DNA from: Chondrus crispus
Taxonomy: Eukaryota > Rhodophyta > Florideophyceae > Gigartinales > Gigartinaceae
Direction of reading: 5' to 3'
NCBI RefSeq assembly: GCF_000350225.1
Contig: NW_005179353.1
Span: 62,001 to 126,000, forward strand
Length of the DNA stretch: 64,000 nt
Shown here piece after piece: positions 11,824 to 20,412 of the stretch. How positions within the stretch are numbered: the stretch's first letter is position 1; each line of letters begins with the position of its first letter. The notes below the pieces were generated by a model. The model did no database searches and had not been told where the DNA came from. It was given only the letters and a program-made list of their open reading frames with translations. The position numbers were made by a program, and so were the translations under genes.

Positions 11824-11954
11824 TGTCATCAGGAATAGAGACCACTGTGCTTACACAGTGGCCCTGTCATGCTATGTGATAGACTTGACTAAAAGGTCCA
11901 GCCGTCGTCTCCTTGAGTCGACGAAGGCTAAGCGTCTTACTCTCACATTTCATA
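11824..11954 (+). repeat. 5' LTR of copia element (131 bp)
   Basis: It starts TGTCATCAGGAATAG and ends TTTCATA directly before the primer-binding site. It is unusually short for a copia LTR. A symmetric GTGCTTACACAGTG stretch and the block GTCCAGCCGTCGTCTCC are shared with the right LTR at 29044-29174. Confidence 0.88.
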
Positions 11955-11967
11955 GGTTATGGACCCT
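11955..11967 (+). other. Copia primer-binding site matching half of initiator tRNA-Met
   Basis: GGTTATGGACCCT starts at the first base after the LTR. Its complement (AGGGTCCATAACC) has the CAU anticodon and following AACC of an initiator methionine tRNA anticodon arm. Drosophila copia and yeast Ty5 prime from an internally cleaved initiator tRNA in this way (established knowledge). The match is read from sequence; use of a half-tRNA here is inference. Confidence 0.7.
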
Positions 11968-12314
11968 CGCCCATTCCACTGCTAGTCAAACAAGCCTTAT
12001 TGCTTCTCACGCCCGCGTCCGAGCTTAGCTCCGCAAAATCATCGCGTTTGAGCCTCGCTCCACATCATCACCTTCATCATCGCGTTCGAGCTTCGCTCCG
12101 CCTCTTTTCCCCCCTTTTCGCCATGCCCTAATCCCACACAAACCTTGGCGTGATCCTCTTTCACGCACACGAACCAACAATTCACCATCTTGTCCAGTTC
12201 AAGGACTTGAGCCCTCGCACGAAACGCTGGCACTACCGGGACACAACAGATATCTGGGGAGACCTTTGCCGACAAGTCACATAAACTCAAACGCTACAGT
12301 CTGCAATTCAAACC

Positions 12315-13523
12315 ATGTCGAACATCCAGCCCGGACAGCAACCAAGCCAGACCCAGTCTGGCAACACCCTGGAAGCCCTTATTGGACTTCTTGCCCCTGC
12401 GTGGAAATTTACAGAAACAATACTGCGCCTCAACCGACACACGTTCCACGCTTGGAGATGTGCACCCAAGCTTGTCCTCCGTCAAAGAGATCTCGAAATC
12501 CTCCTCACAGACGAATTTAACCTGGCTAATTATGTCGGTGAGGAACACAATTTCTACTCCAAAGCTTCGGCAAGCTGCAACACCATGATAATGTCTAGCT
12601 TAGAACCAGAAGTACTACAAATCATTCCCGCAGATACATTTACCGACACCCCCGCTACAATCACCAACGCACTACGAGATGCACTCGTGTCCAACGAGGA
12701 TATCACACACCTCGTACTCAAATCTGAGGCAAAGGAGATCACCCTCGCCCAAGGCTCAAGCGTACAAGCGTTCGTCGAAAAGTATGGCACGCTGCGTGCG
12801 CGCATGATCGCAGCTAATTATCCAAAAATACAAGCAGAATCAACCACGGTCAATCTTATGCTTGACGGCCTTCAAGAAAACCCAGAGTTCTCTGCCCTAG
12901 TTCGTACAGCAAAATTCACCGGCGCACACTCGTCCATCAGTTCGTTGCTTGCGTGTTTGCAGGACGTCCGTGACTTTGATGCCAAAAACTCCAACTTGGT
13001 CGGAGGCCCCATAGCTGGCTCATTCTCAATGGCTCCCGAAACACACAATCCCAGACTACATCGCGGGAGAGGCCGCGGACGCTACGGCAGATACAGGGGC
13101 AGCGACCGTTTTCCACGCTTCACTTTGGACCAGATCACTCAAATCGGGCAAGCGTTCAATTCAACAAACCAAAACCGTCCCCGACAACAATACCACCGAA
13201 GGGGCAGCAATCGACCTCATCGTGGGCGACAGCAGTCTCGCCGCACTACAGAAGCGCAAATAACTCAGACCACCCAACCCCTCCTGACCCCGGAGCAAAT
13301 GCAACACCTGGCGCGTCAATTGGACAACGTCGGTCAAGAGCAGCAGCCCACACTCGACTGTACGTATCTTTTTGGACTCCGGTGCACACCCCTCTCATAT
13401 CAACCATTCTCTCCCGCACATGCGCAAACTTCGAAAGCCGCTAACCACAAATACGTCCACCTCATCTTCCTCGCGCACTACACATTCCGTGCAGCTTTGA
13501 CTGACCACGAGCAAGAAAACTGA
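12315..13523 (+). CDS. gag of copia element
   Basis: 402 codons from ATG at 12315. The N-terminal two thirds resemble the copia-type Gag helical domain (TFHAWRCAPKLVLRQRDLEI near the start; SLLACLQDVRDFDAKNS near residue 225). A Gly/Arg-rich basic region follows (LHRGRGRGRYGRYRGS, then RRGSNRPHRGRQQSRR), probably RNA-binding. No CCHC knuckle is visible, which is unusual; the basic region may replace it. The last 50 codons run past the protease start in another frame, so the true end of Gag coding sense is near 13360. The expected product packages element RNA. Confidence 0.75.
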   Translation: MSNIQPGQQPSQTQSGNTLEALIGLLAPAWKFTETILRLNRHTFHAWRCAPKLVLRQRDLEILLTDEFNLANYVGEEHNFYSKASASCNTMIMSSLEPEVLQIIPADTFTDTPATITNALRDALVSNEDITHLVLKSEAKEITLAQGSSVQAFVEKYGTLRARMIAANYPKIQAESTTVNLMLDGLQENPEFSALVRTAKFTGAHSSISSLLACLQDVRDFDAKNSNLVGGPIAGSFSMAPETHNPRLHRGRGRGRYGRYRGSDRFPRFTLDQITQIGQAFNSTNQNRPRQQYHRRGSNRPHRGRQQSRRTTEAQITQTTQPLLTPEQMQHLARQLDNVGQEQQPTLDCTYLFGLRCTPLSYQPFSPAHAQTSKAANHKYVHLIFLAHYTFRAALTDHEQEN

Positions 13524-13600
13524 GCTTGTACTCCCTGCCGTATACAACCCCGACCTGCGCACAAACCTTCTTTCTGTTCACGACATTGCCGTCCGCCACG
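13363..13600 (+). pseudogene. Copia protease segment, +1 frame with internal TGA
   Basis: In the frame +1 to gag the sequence reads RIFLDSGAHPSHI, the Asp-Ser-Gly core of a copia protease. An in-frame TGA at 13498-13500 interrupts it, after which LRTNLLSVHDIAVRH reads on, a block typical of the protease-integrase region. This frame is cut by element B exactly within that block and resumes after it (HGPVLILP at 26057 onward). The +1 shift could be programmed, as in Ty1, or a one-base change; the TGA is a genuine break. Confidence 0.7.
13596..13600 (+). repeat. Target-site duplication of gypsy B, left copy (CCACG)
   Basis: CCACG directly precedes the B LTR tip at 13601. The identical CCACG follows the other LTR at 26055-26059. 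Removing B and one copy restores an open copia frame across the junction, which confirms the insertion point. Confidence 0.95.
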
Positions 13601-14326
13601 TGTCGTGCACTGAGGGGGAAGGGTGGGATCCCCCTCTGGCAGAGCGCGCGCGTTCGGGAGGCGCGTGTAGGGGGTTATCGGGAGACCACCCGTAAGGGAC
13701 CGGTACGGGGCCGGGCGCGAAGCGCAGTAGGGAAAGTAAGGGAAAAAGAGGAAAAACAGAGCCCAGGAGGGGCGGAGCGGAAGGGACAGCTGTCGCGCGG
13801 AGAGCCGAGCGTAGCGGGACGACGCGCGCGGTAGAGACAGGAGGGAATCTGGACGTGGATGGCTCGCAGGGTACCGTCGTGGGACGGGGACCGACGCGAG
13901 GCTACGACTCCGTTCCAAAATCCCGCGTTGTAGACCCAAAGCTTCGTGTCTTCTTTACTTAGGGTCGAGCGTCGACTATATACTAGTCGACGTCGTAATA
14001 ATAATAATTATTATTTTTATTAATTAATTAATTAGAACACGGCAATAATTACCGGCGTACCAGCCTCAGCGCTGTACAGTACGCAATTCCCCCTGTATAG
14101 GGTTATGATACCCGCCTACACGTGGGAATCGACATGCCTAGACGTGAAGTGACAGACTGTCCGTACTTCGACAGGGCTTACACCCGGCCATGCCTGGGTG
14201 GGTAGTTACACGATTACACGTGGTACATGTACACGATTATACGTGGGTAACACGTGGGATGCGCACCCGGGAGGGTGGCATCCCGCGTATGCCTCGCGAG
14301 TGAGGGAGGCGTAACATTGCACTACA
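13601..14326 (-). repeat. 3' LTR of gypsy B (726 bp)
   Basis: Plus-strand tips are TGTCGTGCACTG and TTGCACTACA. A TATA-containing palindrome (GTCGACTA, TATAC, TAGTCGAC) lies at 13971-13991, next to an AT-rich run. It is nearly identical to 25329-26054. Read on the plus strand this LTR lies upstream of the antisense open frame at 14655. Confidence 0.95.
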
Positions 14327-14340
14327 TAGCCCCCCTCTCA
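14327..14340 (-). other. Polypurine tract of gypsy B
   Basis: On the minus strand TGAGAGGGGGGCTA directly precedes the 3' LTR. This is the expected position and composition for the plus-strand DNA primer of an LTR element. Confidence 0.7.
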
Positions 14341-14375
14341 GAGTAGAGCGCCCCTGCGAACTGTATTTCCGGCGA

Positions 14376-14558
14376 TTTCGCTAAGTATGCGTACAGTATC
14401 CCGGTCGATGACCGCCCTGATTTCCGCCTAGTGGCGTACAGTATCTCGGGTGGATGCCCGAATTGATTTCGGCCAAGTGGCGTATAGCACCCTGGGGAGA
14501 TGACCGAATCAATTTCCGCCAAGTGACGTAAGTGTCCCGGGTCTAAGCCCGATATGAC
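14376..14558. repeat. Four tandem 45-46 bp repeats in B
   Basis: Units start at 14376, 14421, 14467 and 14513, each opening with TTTCSGCC or TTTCGCTA, an AAGTGGCGTA-like block and a short CCGGG/CCCGA palindromic end. They sit between the polypurine tract and the antisense frame, so they could act as promoter or enhancer repeats for that frame. Confidence 0.8.
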
Positions 14559-14654
14559 CCGTCGGCGGAGCGGAAGGTGTTCCGACTATGGGGTGGTCGA
14601 GTGTGTTCGTACGCCTTGCGAGTGTAGCCGGCGAGTATAGTCAGCTGGTGTCCG

Positions 14655-15974
14655 ATGCAAGGCGCCATGTACGCAGGGATATACGCCCGAGATGGCGGAG
14701 TGTGGCCTCGACCGAGCGAGTTGTGGGGGCGAACCATGAGCGACGCCCCCCTCCTGTTCGAGAGGGCTCCCTTCCTCTCGGCGGAGGGTCTGCGAGATCT
14801 GGAGCTAGTCCGCACGTACGCCACTGCGTCGGGCGAGCTCCCGGGTGGCCTTAGTTTGCAAGCCGTGTTCTCCCGCGATTTTACCCACCGATTGGTCGTG
14901 GAGAGGGAATTATTGCGCCCCAAGTTTCGGCGGACGGACGCCGAGTCGCGTGAAGCGTTCGTGAGTTTTCTCCGGCAGTGCATTCGCCGTACGCCGTGTA
15001 ATCGGTTGGTCCCGCGAGCGTGGGGGCTCGACACGTGGGCGTACAGGTCGGAGGCGGACCGGGGTTATGCCGCCAATTTACGGCGGGTAATGGAGGGTCT
15101 CCGCGATAGGGAGGAGGTACCCTCAGTCTCGTTGATGGCCTGGGACACTCTGTTGATCCCCCCCGGCTATGAAGTCGAATTGGAGAGGCGGCGAGATCCC
15201 GTGATGCATGGGAAGCTGAAATTCGAGCGTCGTATGAGAAACCGAATGGGGGTATTCATCGCCTATGAGTGGGTCCAGGTAACCTCGTTCGAGCGAGAGA
15301 CGTTGCACATTCGGTACCCCGAGGTACCGACGTGGTTTGATCAGTATGAAGTCTCGGCGGACTTCGTAGCTGAGCTCCCTCCGTGCCTAGTGTACTATGG
15401 CCTCGGCATGATGGAAGATCCTCAGTCGCCAAAATGGATGGTGTTCCTGAGTGAGTGGATCGCGATTATAGCCAAGCGCTTCATCTCGTCCACGTATGAT
15501 GGGCGCCTGTATGTCCTCCCTACGGCCGTGGTGGAGTGGTTGCGGAGGCTCGACCTGACGAGGGTGCTGGGGTCGGCGGCGCTACAGGAGCGTCTACTCA
15601 CCCTGTTGGATATCCACGATAGTGTTCACTGGCCTCGGGTTCCATATAACCAAGGGCACCATTATGACAATCATGGCGTGAGGAATCACTCCCCAGGTCG
15701 GAGGTATGATGCCGGCACCCCGCTAACGGGCAACTGGGTCCGTATCGCGGCCGGGACCTTGGACGTCACCAAGCCCGAGCTGATGCGCGGGCGACTGGAG
15801 CAGGCCACTGGGGGTGGTGTCGGAAACACACGCGTACGAGTCCGGGAAGAGACTCCCGGGGGCGATCATGAACGCGGGGCTCGAGAGCCCGTGCGGGTGA
15901 GGGCCAAACACGGCGAGCGTGGAACTTCGGCGGATGTTGTGATGGCCGAAGGTGGGGCGACCGGAACCGCGTAG
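14655..15974 (+). CDS. Antisense 439-codon open frame inside gypsy B, unknown protein
   Basis: ATG at 14655 opens 439 codons on the strand opposite to gag-pol, between the chromodomain and the 3' LTR; alternative ATGs lie a few codons in and at 14736 (MSDAPLLFERAPFLS). The product looks like a folded protein: an acidic/aromatic N-terminal half (DTWAYRSEADRGYAANL), a hydrophobic segment around residues 265-280 (FLSEWIAIIAKRFISS) and a basic, Gly-rich tail. I recognise no domain. Plant elements such as Grande, Retand and RIRE2 carry antisense genes in this position, so the layout has precedent. The frame has no stop although gag-pol has five. A GC-rich strand bias could make a spurious long frame, so protein status is not proven. 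Confidence 0.6.
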   Translation: MQGAMYAGIYARDGGVWPRPSELWGRTMSDAPLLFERAPFLSAEGLRDLELVRTYATASGELPGGLSLQAVFSRDFTHRLVVERELLRPKFRRTDAESREAFVSFLRQCIRRTPCNRLVPRAWGLDTWAYRSEADRGYAANLRRVMEGLRDREEVPSVSLMAWDTLLIPPGYEVELERRRDPVMHGKLKFERRMRNRMGVFIAYEWVQVTSFERETLHIRYPEVPTWFDQYEVSADFVAELPPCLVYYGLGMMEDPQSPKWMVFLSEWIAIIAKRFISSTYDGRLYVLPTAVVEWLRRLDLTRVLGSAALQERLLTLLDIHDSVHWPRVPYNQGHHYDNHGVRNHSPGRRYDAGTPLTGNWVRIAAGTLDVTKPELMRGRLEQATGGGVGNTRVRVREETPGGDHERGAREPVRVRAKHGERGTSADVVMAEGGATGTA

Positions 15975-16246
15975 GGGCTCCGGTCGGGGAGGGACGCCAT
16001 CCGACGGAGTTGTCGGAGGCGGACTTGCGGGTGTTCCTGCGCAACCCGCGGATGGTGGCTGCGGTACGTCGCCTTGTGACGGAGGGCGGTGCAGAAGAGG
16101 GCGCCGTGGCACCTCGGAGCGCGTCGGCCTCAGCGGCCGTCTCCCCGGCGAGGGAGACGCCCGCGTTGTGGTGGAGGGCAATGCCGACAGGGTCGTCGAG
16201 AAGGGGACCTCTGCTTCCCCTACAACGGAGAAGGAGGGCGGTGTAA
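15975..16246 (+). other. Possible -1-frame extension of the antisense gene
   Basis: Right after the antisense frame ends, the -1 frame reads ELSEADLRVFLRNPRMVAAV, then VRRLVTEGGAEEG, and stops at 16246. The helical, charged sequence looks protein-like. It could be the original C-terminus cut off by an indel near 15970, or reached by frameshifting. It may equally be chance in GC-rich DNA. Confidence 0.35.
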
Positions 16247-16329
16247 CTCCTGGCGAGCCTCGCGAGGTGCTGCCGGAGGAGGAAGTCGGGGACTATGTGG
16301 AAGAGGTCTAGCCCGCGTACGCGTCGCTG

Positions 16330-17480
16330 TAGTCCTCCATATGCGAGTTACGCCCTCGAAAGTGCGAGTAATAGTCCCTCGATTGTCGAGTTACGCCCTC
16401 GAGAGTGCGAGTAATAGTCCCTCGATGGTCGAGTCATTTAGTGCCAGGGCTCGAACCTGCGAGATAGTCTAACTCGCCCCACGGAAGTCGGGACCGAGAT
16501 CCTGAATAAACCTCGTTACATGAGGGAAAGCCGCTAGATCCCGACGTGCGGACGAGCGCGCGGTACACCCTCTCAGCGCTGTACACGTGGCATAGAGGAA
16601 AATCCGCCTTTAGTTGGCGAGTTCTATTTTTCTCACGTCGGTGAGTCTCATTCCGACCTCACTTGGCATACCCTCGTCTTGGCCTGTCCTGTCCTCCTCC
16701 TGGCGCGGGTCAGGGAGTCGGTCGCCGAGTCTTGCTTTGCGATCCCCGAGCGTCTTGCTTGGCTGCCCTCTTCGAGCGAGCGAGTCCTTGTATCCTCCCG
16801 GGGAGGTGGTCTACGCCTCACCTTAACGGGGGTTAATAATGCGACCCCTTCCCTTTTCCTCGGCGAATCCCGACGTCGTGTATACGAGAATTTCCTACTC
16901 GGGGGAAGAGGTCGGATGCCCTCCGACCTGCGAACCGACAAGTCCCGTCTCTCTCGCTCTCGCGATTCGCGGTCTCGAACTTGCGAGGTTTACCCTCGCG
17001 GTCATCCGGCGGAGTTGCGGGCCTGCCTCGCCCGTGCGAGTAGTTGTACCTCGTCGGGGAGGGAGTCACCACTCCGAATTGACGGGGGGAAAGGGGCGCC
17101 CTCGTTCCATGAGGTAGTAAGTTGACACCGCTGTCAACGTACGTCATGCCTCGAGCGGGCGAGTATCGGCACCTCATCGGGTGGAAGAATCACAACCTCG
17201 AATTGACGAGGGGGGGTCCCTCGTTCAACGAGGTAATAAGTTGTTACCGCCGTAACCGCGGGTTATGCCTCGATCGAGCGAGTATTAGCCCCTCGGCTAC
17301 GAGTTAGGCATTCGGCATCCTCTTTCACCGCGAGTCATGACCTTGGTATACGTGCGAGTTCCCTCCATGGTACGGGAGGCGGCCTTTCCCTTCGACACTT
17401 CGAACTGACGAATCCCGTCCTTCTCGCTTCTGCGAGGTCACCGTCCTCGTTGTACGAGACTTTATCCGCGGCCTCTTCTG
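16330..17480. repeat. Array of degenerate CTCG...CGAG hairpin repeats in B
   Basis: More than a dozen units of about 25 bp follow the pattern CCTCG, five to seven bases, CGAGT, then a spacer such as AATAGT. The clearest are four at 16358-16437, forming two 51-bp doublets. At 17026, 17149 and 17268 a higher-order unit of about 120 bp repeats, each starting CCTCG and holding GAGGTARTAAGTTG. Each unit can fold into a short hairpin. No protein gene is seen here. Confidence 0.75.
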
Positions 17481-17486
17481 CCGGGG

Positions 17487-18023
17487 CTAATGCTGCATAC
17501 CGACGCTGTCGGGCCGGTCCCATAGTGACCGAGCGGGTACCCGCAGGTGCTTGCGTCGACAGTAACGCACGACAGTATTGTAGTCAACGTGTTGGGCTGG
17601 TTCCCAGGTGTCGTCGTCCGTAGAATAGCCATACCAGTGAATGCGAAACACCGGAATTCCGTCCGAGCCGGCGGCATGCCCGGAGAGGGATTCTACGACG
17701 TACTCGGTGGGTAACACTCCCGGGGAGGTCGGAGAACGCGGCGGAGGTGGGGCCGGCGACGGTGGTAGGCCAGCGCCGCTGATGTTAAAGGCACACCTCG
17801 CGGCAAGGGCCGGTATGGCCTCCGACAGGGCCTGTTGGACGGCTCGCCTGGCGAGTGTCGGTGCGGAAGGCTCGGGTGTCTCTCGCAAGGGAGCAAGCGT
17901 GGCCCGATCGTGTAAGCTGCCCTTCGCCCATCTTGGCGGGACGCCATTTCTCCCTCGGGCGCGACACGTGTCATTGGAGGTCGCGGCTCGGGGGGGTGTA
18001 CGCGCATTTTCGGGCTGTAGCAT
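17487..18023 (-). pseudogene. Chromodomain of B polyprotein
   Basis: About 178 codons. The C-terminal third reads TEYVVESLSGHAAGS, FRIHWYGYSTDDDTWEPAQ and VVRYCRRKHL, a chromodomain like those of the A copies. The N-terminal part is Pro/Ala/Arg-rich. In A2 the chromodomain is in the same frame as integrase after a short linker. In B about 650 bp of apparently non-coding, hairpin-rich DNA (18024-18678) separates it from the integrase frame, so it is either expressed by splicing or has been disconnected. Confidence 0.8.
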
Positions 18024-18075
18024 AACCCCCCCTGGGGCTTTATTTTAGATTAGATCAACTCAGAATCGGATCGGT

Positions 18076-18102
18076 TACTGTAGAGCCCGATGCTCTACAG
18101 TA
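18076..18102. repeat. Hairpin 1 of a matched pair
   Basis: Arms TACTGT-AGAGC and GCTCT-ACAGTA enclose the loop CCGAT, an 11-bp perfect stem. See 18181-18207 for its partner. Confidence 0.85.
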
Positions 18103-18180
18103 CCACCACGTGTAACCCCGAGTACAGGGCGCACGTGTACACGTGTACGCGCGGGACCGAAGAGCGCGCACACACACGTG

Positions 18181-18207
18181 TACTGTCAGCCCCGATGGCT
18201 GACAGTA
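18181..18207. repeat. Hairpin 2 of a matched pair
   Basis: Arms TACTGT-CAGCC and GGCTG-ACAGTA enclose the same CCGAT loop. The outer six base pairs and the loop equal hairpin 1, while the inner five pairs differ on both sides and still pair. Confidence 0.85.
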
Positions 18208-18678
18208 TTACAGTGTCGACCGACCGCTACAGTACGTCGCTACAGTACATCGGTACTGTACTATTATGATAGGTTATTATGTACATTAAATATGGAGCGG
18301 ACCGGCGGCGGGGGGAGGAGGACAAGCACGGACTTGTCACCCACCGACCGTCAAGGTCAGACTTCCCGCTTATTCTAAGGTAGCGCTCGCTAACTACCTT
18401 AGAGCGGCACCGAGCGCGGGTTGAGGACGCGCGCGGTACGCCCACGAGCCGGCTCCGCCTCCGCCCGTCGGTACTGGATCGTTACCCAGTACCGCGCCGG
18501 GGCGTCGAGGCGTCGAACCGCTCGCGCGTACCGGCGTCCTCCCCGTTCCCGCTCTACCACGCTACCCGGGCCCGCTGCCCGGTGCCGTTAGCTGGTGTCC
18601 TGCTTCACCCCCGTCTTCCCGATCGGACGGAGTCTCGGTCGAACTGTGCATACACCCCTACCGCTGGGGGTGTTTATG

Positions 18679-20403
18679 CTACACGGGCGACCTCGGCGCA
18701 CTGCGGGGTGCCCGTTTTTCTCTCGCCGATGCGGTAGCCGTAGCCCTTCGGTTCGAAGAGGGAACCTCCCTTACCTGGGAGGGGGTGGGAGCGAGTCGAG
18801 ATATAACCTGCTCCGGGGTTCCGCTGGTCAGGGCATCCATCAGTCCCGGAGCGTGCGCGGGGGAAGACGCCGGGGTGGCGGCGTCCTCCGCCGGCTCGAG
18901 GTCGTCGAGCAGTAGATTACCAAACTGTCCCTCAATGCCTCTCCCTCGGATGGGAGTCGTGCCTGACGACGGGGATTCCCCATCATCGCGCTGATCCGCC
19001 AACGAGGGCGTAGCGCACCCTACCGCGTTGCTTAGCGGGGGGGCCTTGACGACTCTATCTCGAGAGATTCTGTCCTTCAGCCCGGTACCTCGAAGGACGG
19101 TGACAGTATGGTCATCCACCTTTACCACGGGGAACGGTCCCTCAGTGCGCGGTGCGAGTTTGTTGTTCACCCGATCCTTGTCAGTTCGCTCCTCTGAGCG
19201 TAATGCCGCTTCTCGGTTAACGAGGACTTGGTCCCCTGCTTGATATTCCGGCGTAGAGAGTCGAATTTGCTTGTCAAAGTCGTCCTTGTAGCGTTCCTGT
19301 CCGGCGCGTAGGTTCCTGTCAGCCGTGGCCATGAGGCCGCGCAACCACGCGAGGAAGCGGAACTTGAAATGCGCCCGTGAGACGGAGGGTGCCAACAGTG
19401 GAGTTTGCTGTAGGGACAACGGACTCGTCGTCCGGGATAACACCAGCTCAAATGGCCTCATGCCGATCATGCGGTTGACCGTGCAGTTGTAGCCATAGGT
19501 GAGGGCATCCGTGTACTGGTCCCAGTCACGTTGGTTATCGGCCAGATAGTGCCGTAGAGTTGAGACCAACGTTCTGTTGAATCATTCCACCTGCCCATTA
19601 GTCTGGGGGTGATATGCGGTTTTGAACACACTCTCAATAGAGAGGATTTTGCACACTGCGAGGAAGAACCTCGAAGTGAATTGACTCCCGTTGTCGGAGA
19701 GGAGCTTCACTGGGGCTCCGTAAACGAAGAACCAGTGTGAAATGAACGCCTGAGCTACTGTCTCGGCGGTGATTTTCCGTAAGGGTACGGTTCGGGTTAA
19801 CTTGGAGTAACGGTCCGTCATCACCAAGAGGTAACGATGTCCTCTTGGGGTTCGGGGTAGTTCTCCAAGGATATCAATTGCGATGTACTCCATGGGGCCT
19901 GATGGAGGGAACGTCTTCAATTCTGAGTTGTGTTTACGCAATTTGATGAGGGCCTTGGCGCAGTCGGGACACATCCGGACTGTGGAATAGGCATCGACCG
20001 ACATGCTTGGCCAGTAATACCGCTGCCGGAGCGTGTAGAATAAACGCCGACCTCCACGGTGACCTGAGGTGGCGGGATAATGCGATAAATACAACACCCT
20101 GTCACGGAGGGTTGTTGGGACGACAATTTGTTCGACACCATCCAGGTGGGCTTTCTGACAGATTAAACCTTCTGTGTTGATGAAGAACCGTGACAAACGG
20201 AGTTGGGCGGAACCCTTCCCCCTCGCAAGACGGGAAGCCACCTCCTTACACAAGGGATCGGAGAGTTGCTCCCGCGAAAAATCGTCGTGCGTCAGCGCGG
20301 CCTTTGATGCCGGGGGTTCCAAGGCATAACAGCCGGATGTCACGTCGACCTCCTGGTCGTCATCATTTTCCTCTGTGAACAGAGGATCGTCCTCAAGGTC
20401 CAA
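18679..20403 (-). pseudogene. Integrase of gypsy B, one internal stop
   Basis: 20403-19582 and 19569-18679 are in one frame separated by TGA at 19582-19584. Zinc-binding domain: HYPATSGHRGGRRLFYTL, then CPDCAK. Core: AIDILGEL (Asp), LSDNGSQFTSRFF (Asp) and GQVE*FNRTL (Glu, followed by the stop where A2 has Arg). The C-terminal part contains NKLAPRTEGPFPVVKVDDHTV, the conserved SH3-like region. Catalytic residues are intact. Replacement of a conserved Arg by TGA suits a CGA to TGA change. Confidence 0.9.
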
Positions 20404-20412
20404 AGCTGAGTT

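Larger units (their letters stand above)
18024..18678. other. Hairpin-rich non-coding spacer between B integrase and chromodomain
   Basis: No open frame of note. The stretch holds two 27-nt hairpins of identical layout (18076-18102 and 18181-18207), several further TACAGTA/TACTGTA motifs (18228-18260) and a CACGTGTACACGTG palindrome near 18133. It may be an insertion or an intron; no clear splice consensus was recognised. Confidence 0.5.

Noticed and set aside
14376-14558. Regular repeats resembling a CRISPR array
   Set aside because: Units are adjacent with no unique spacers, in a eukaryotic retrotransposon.
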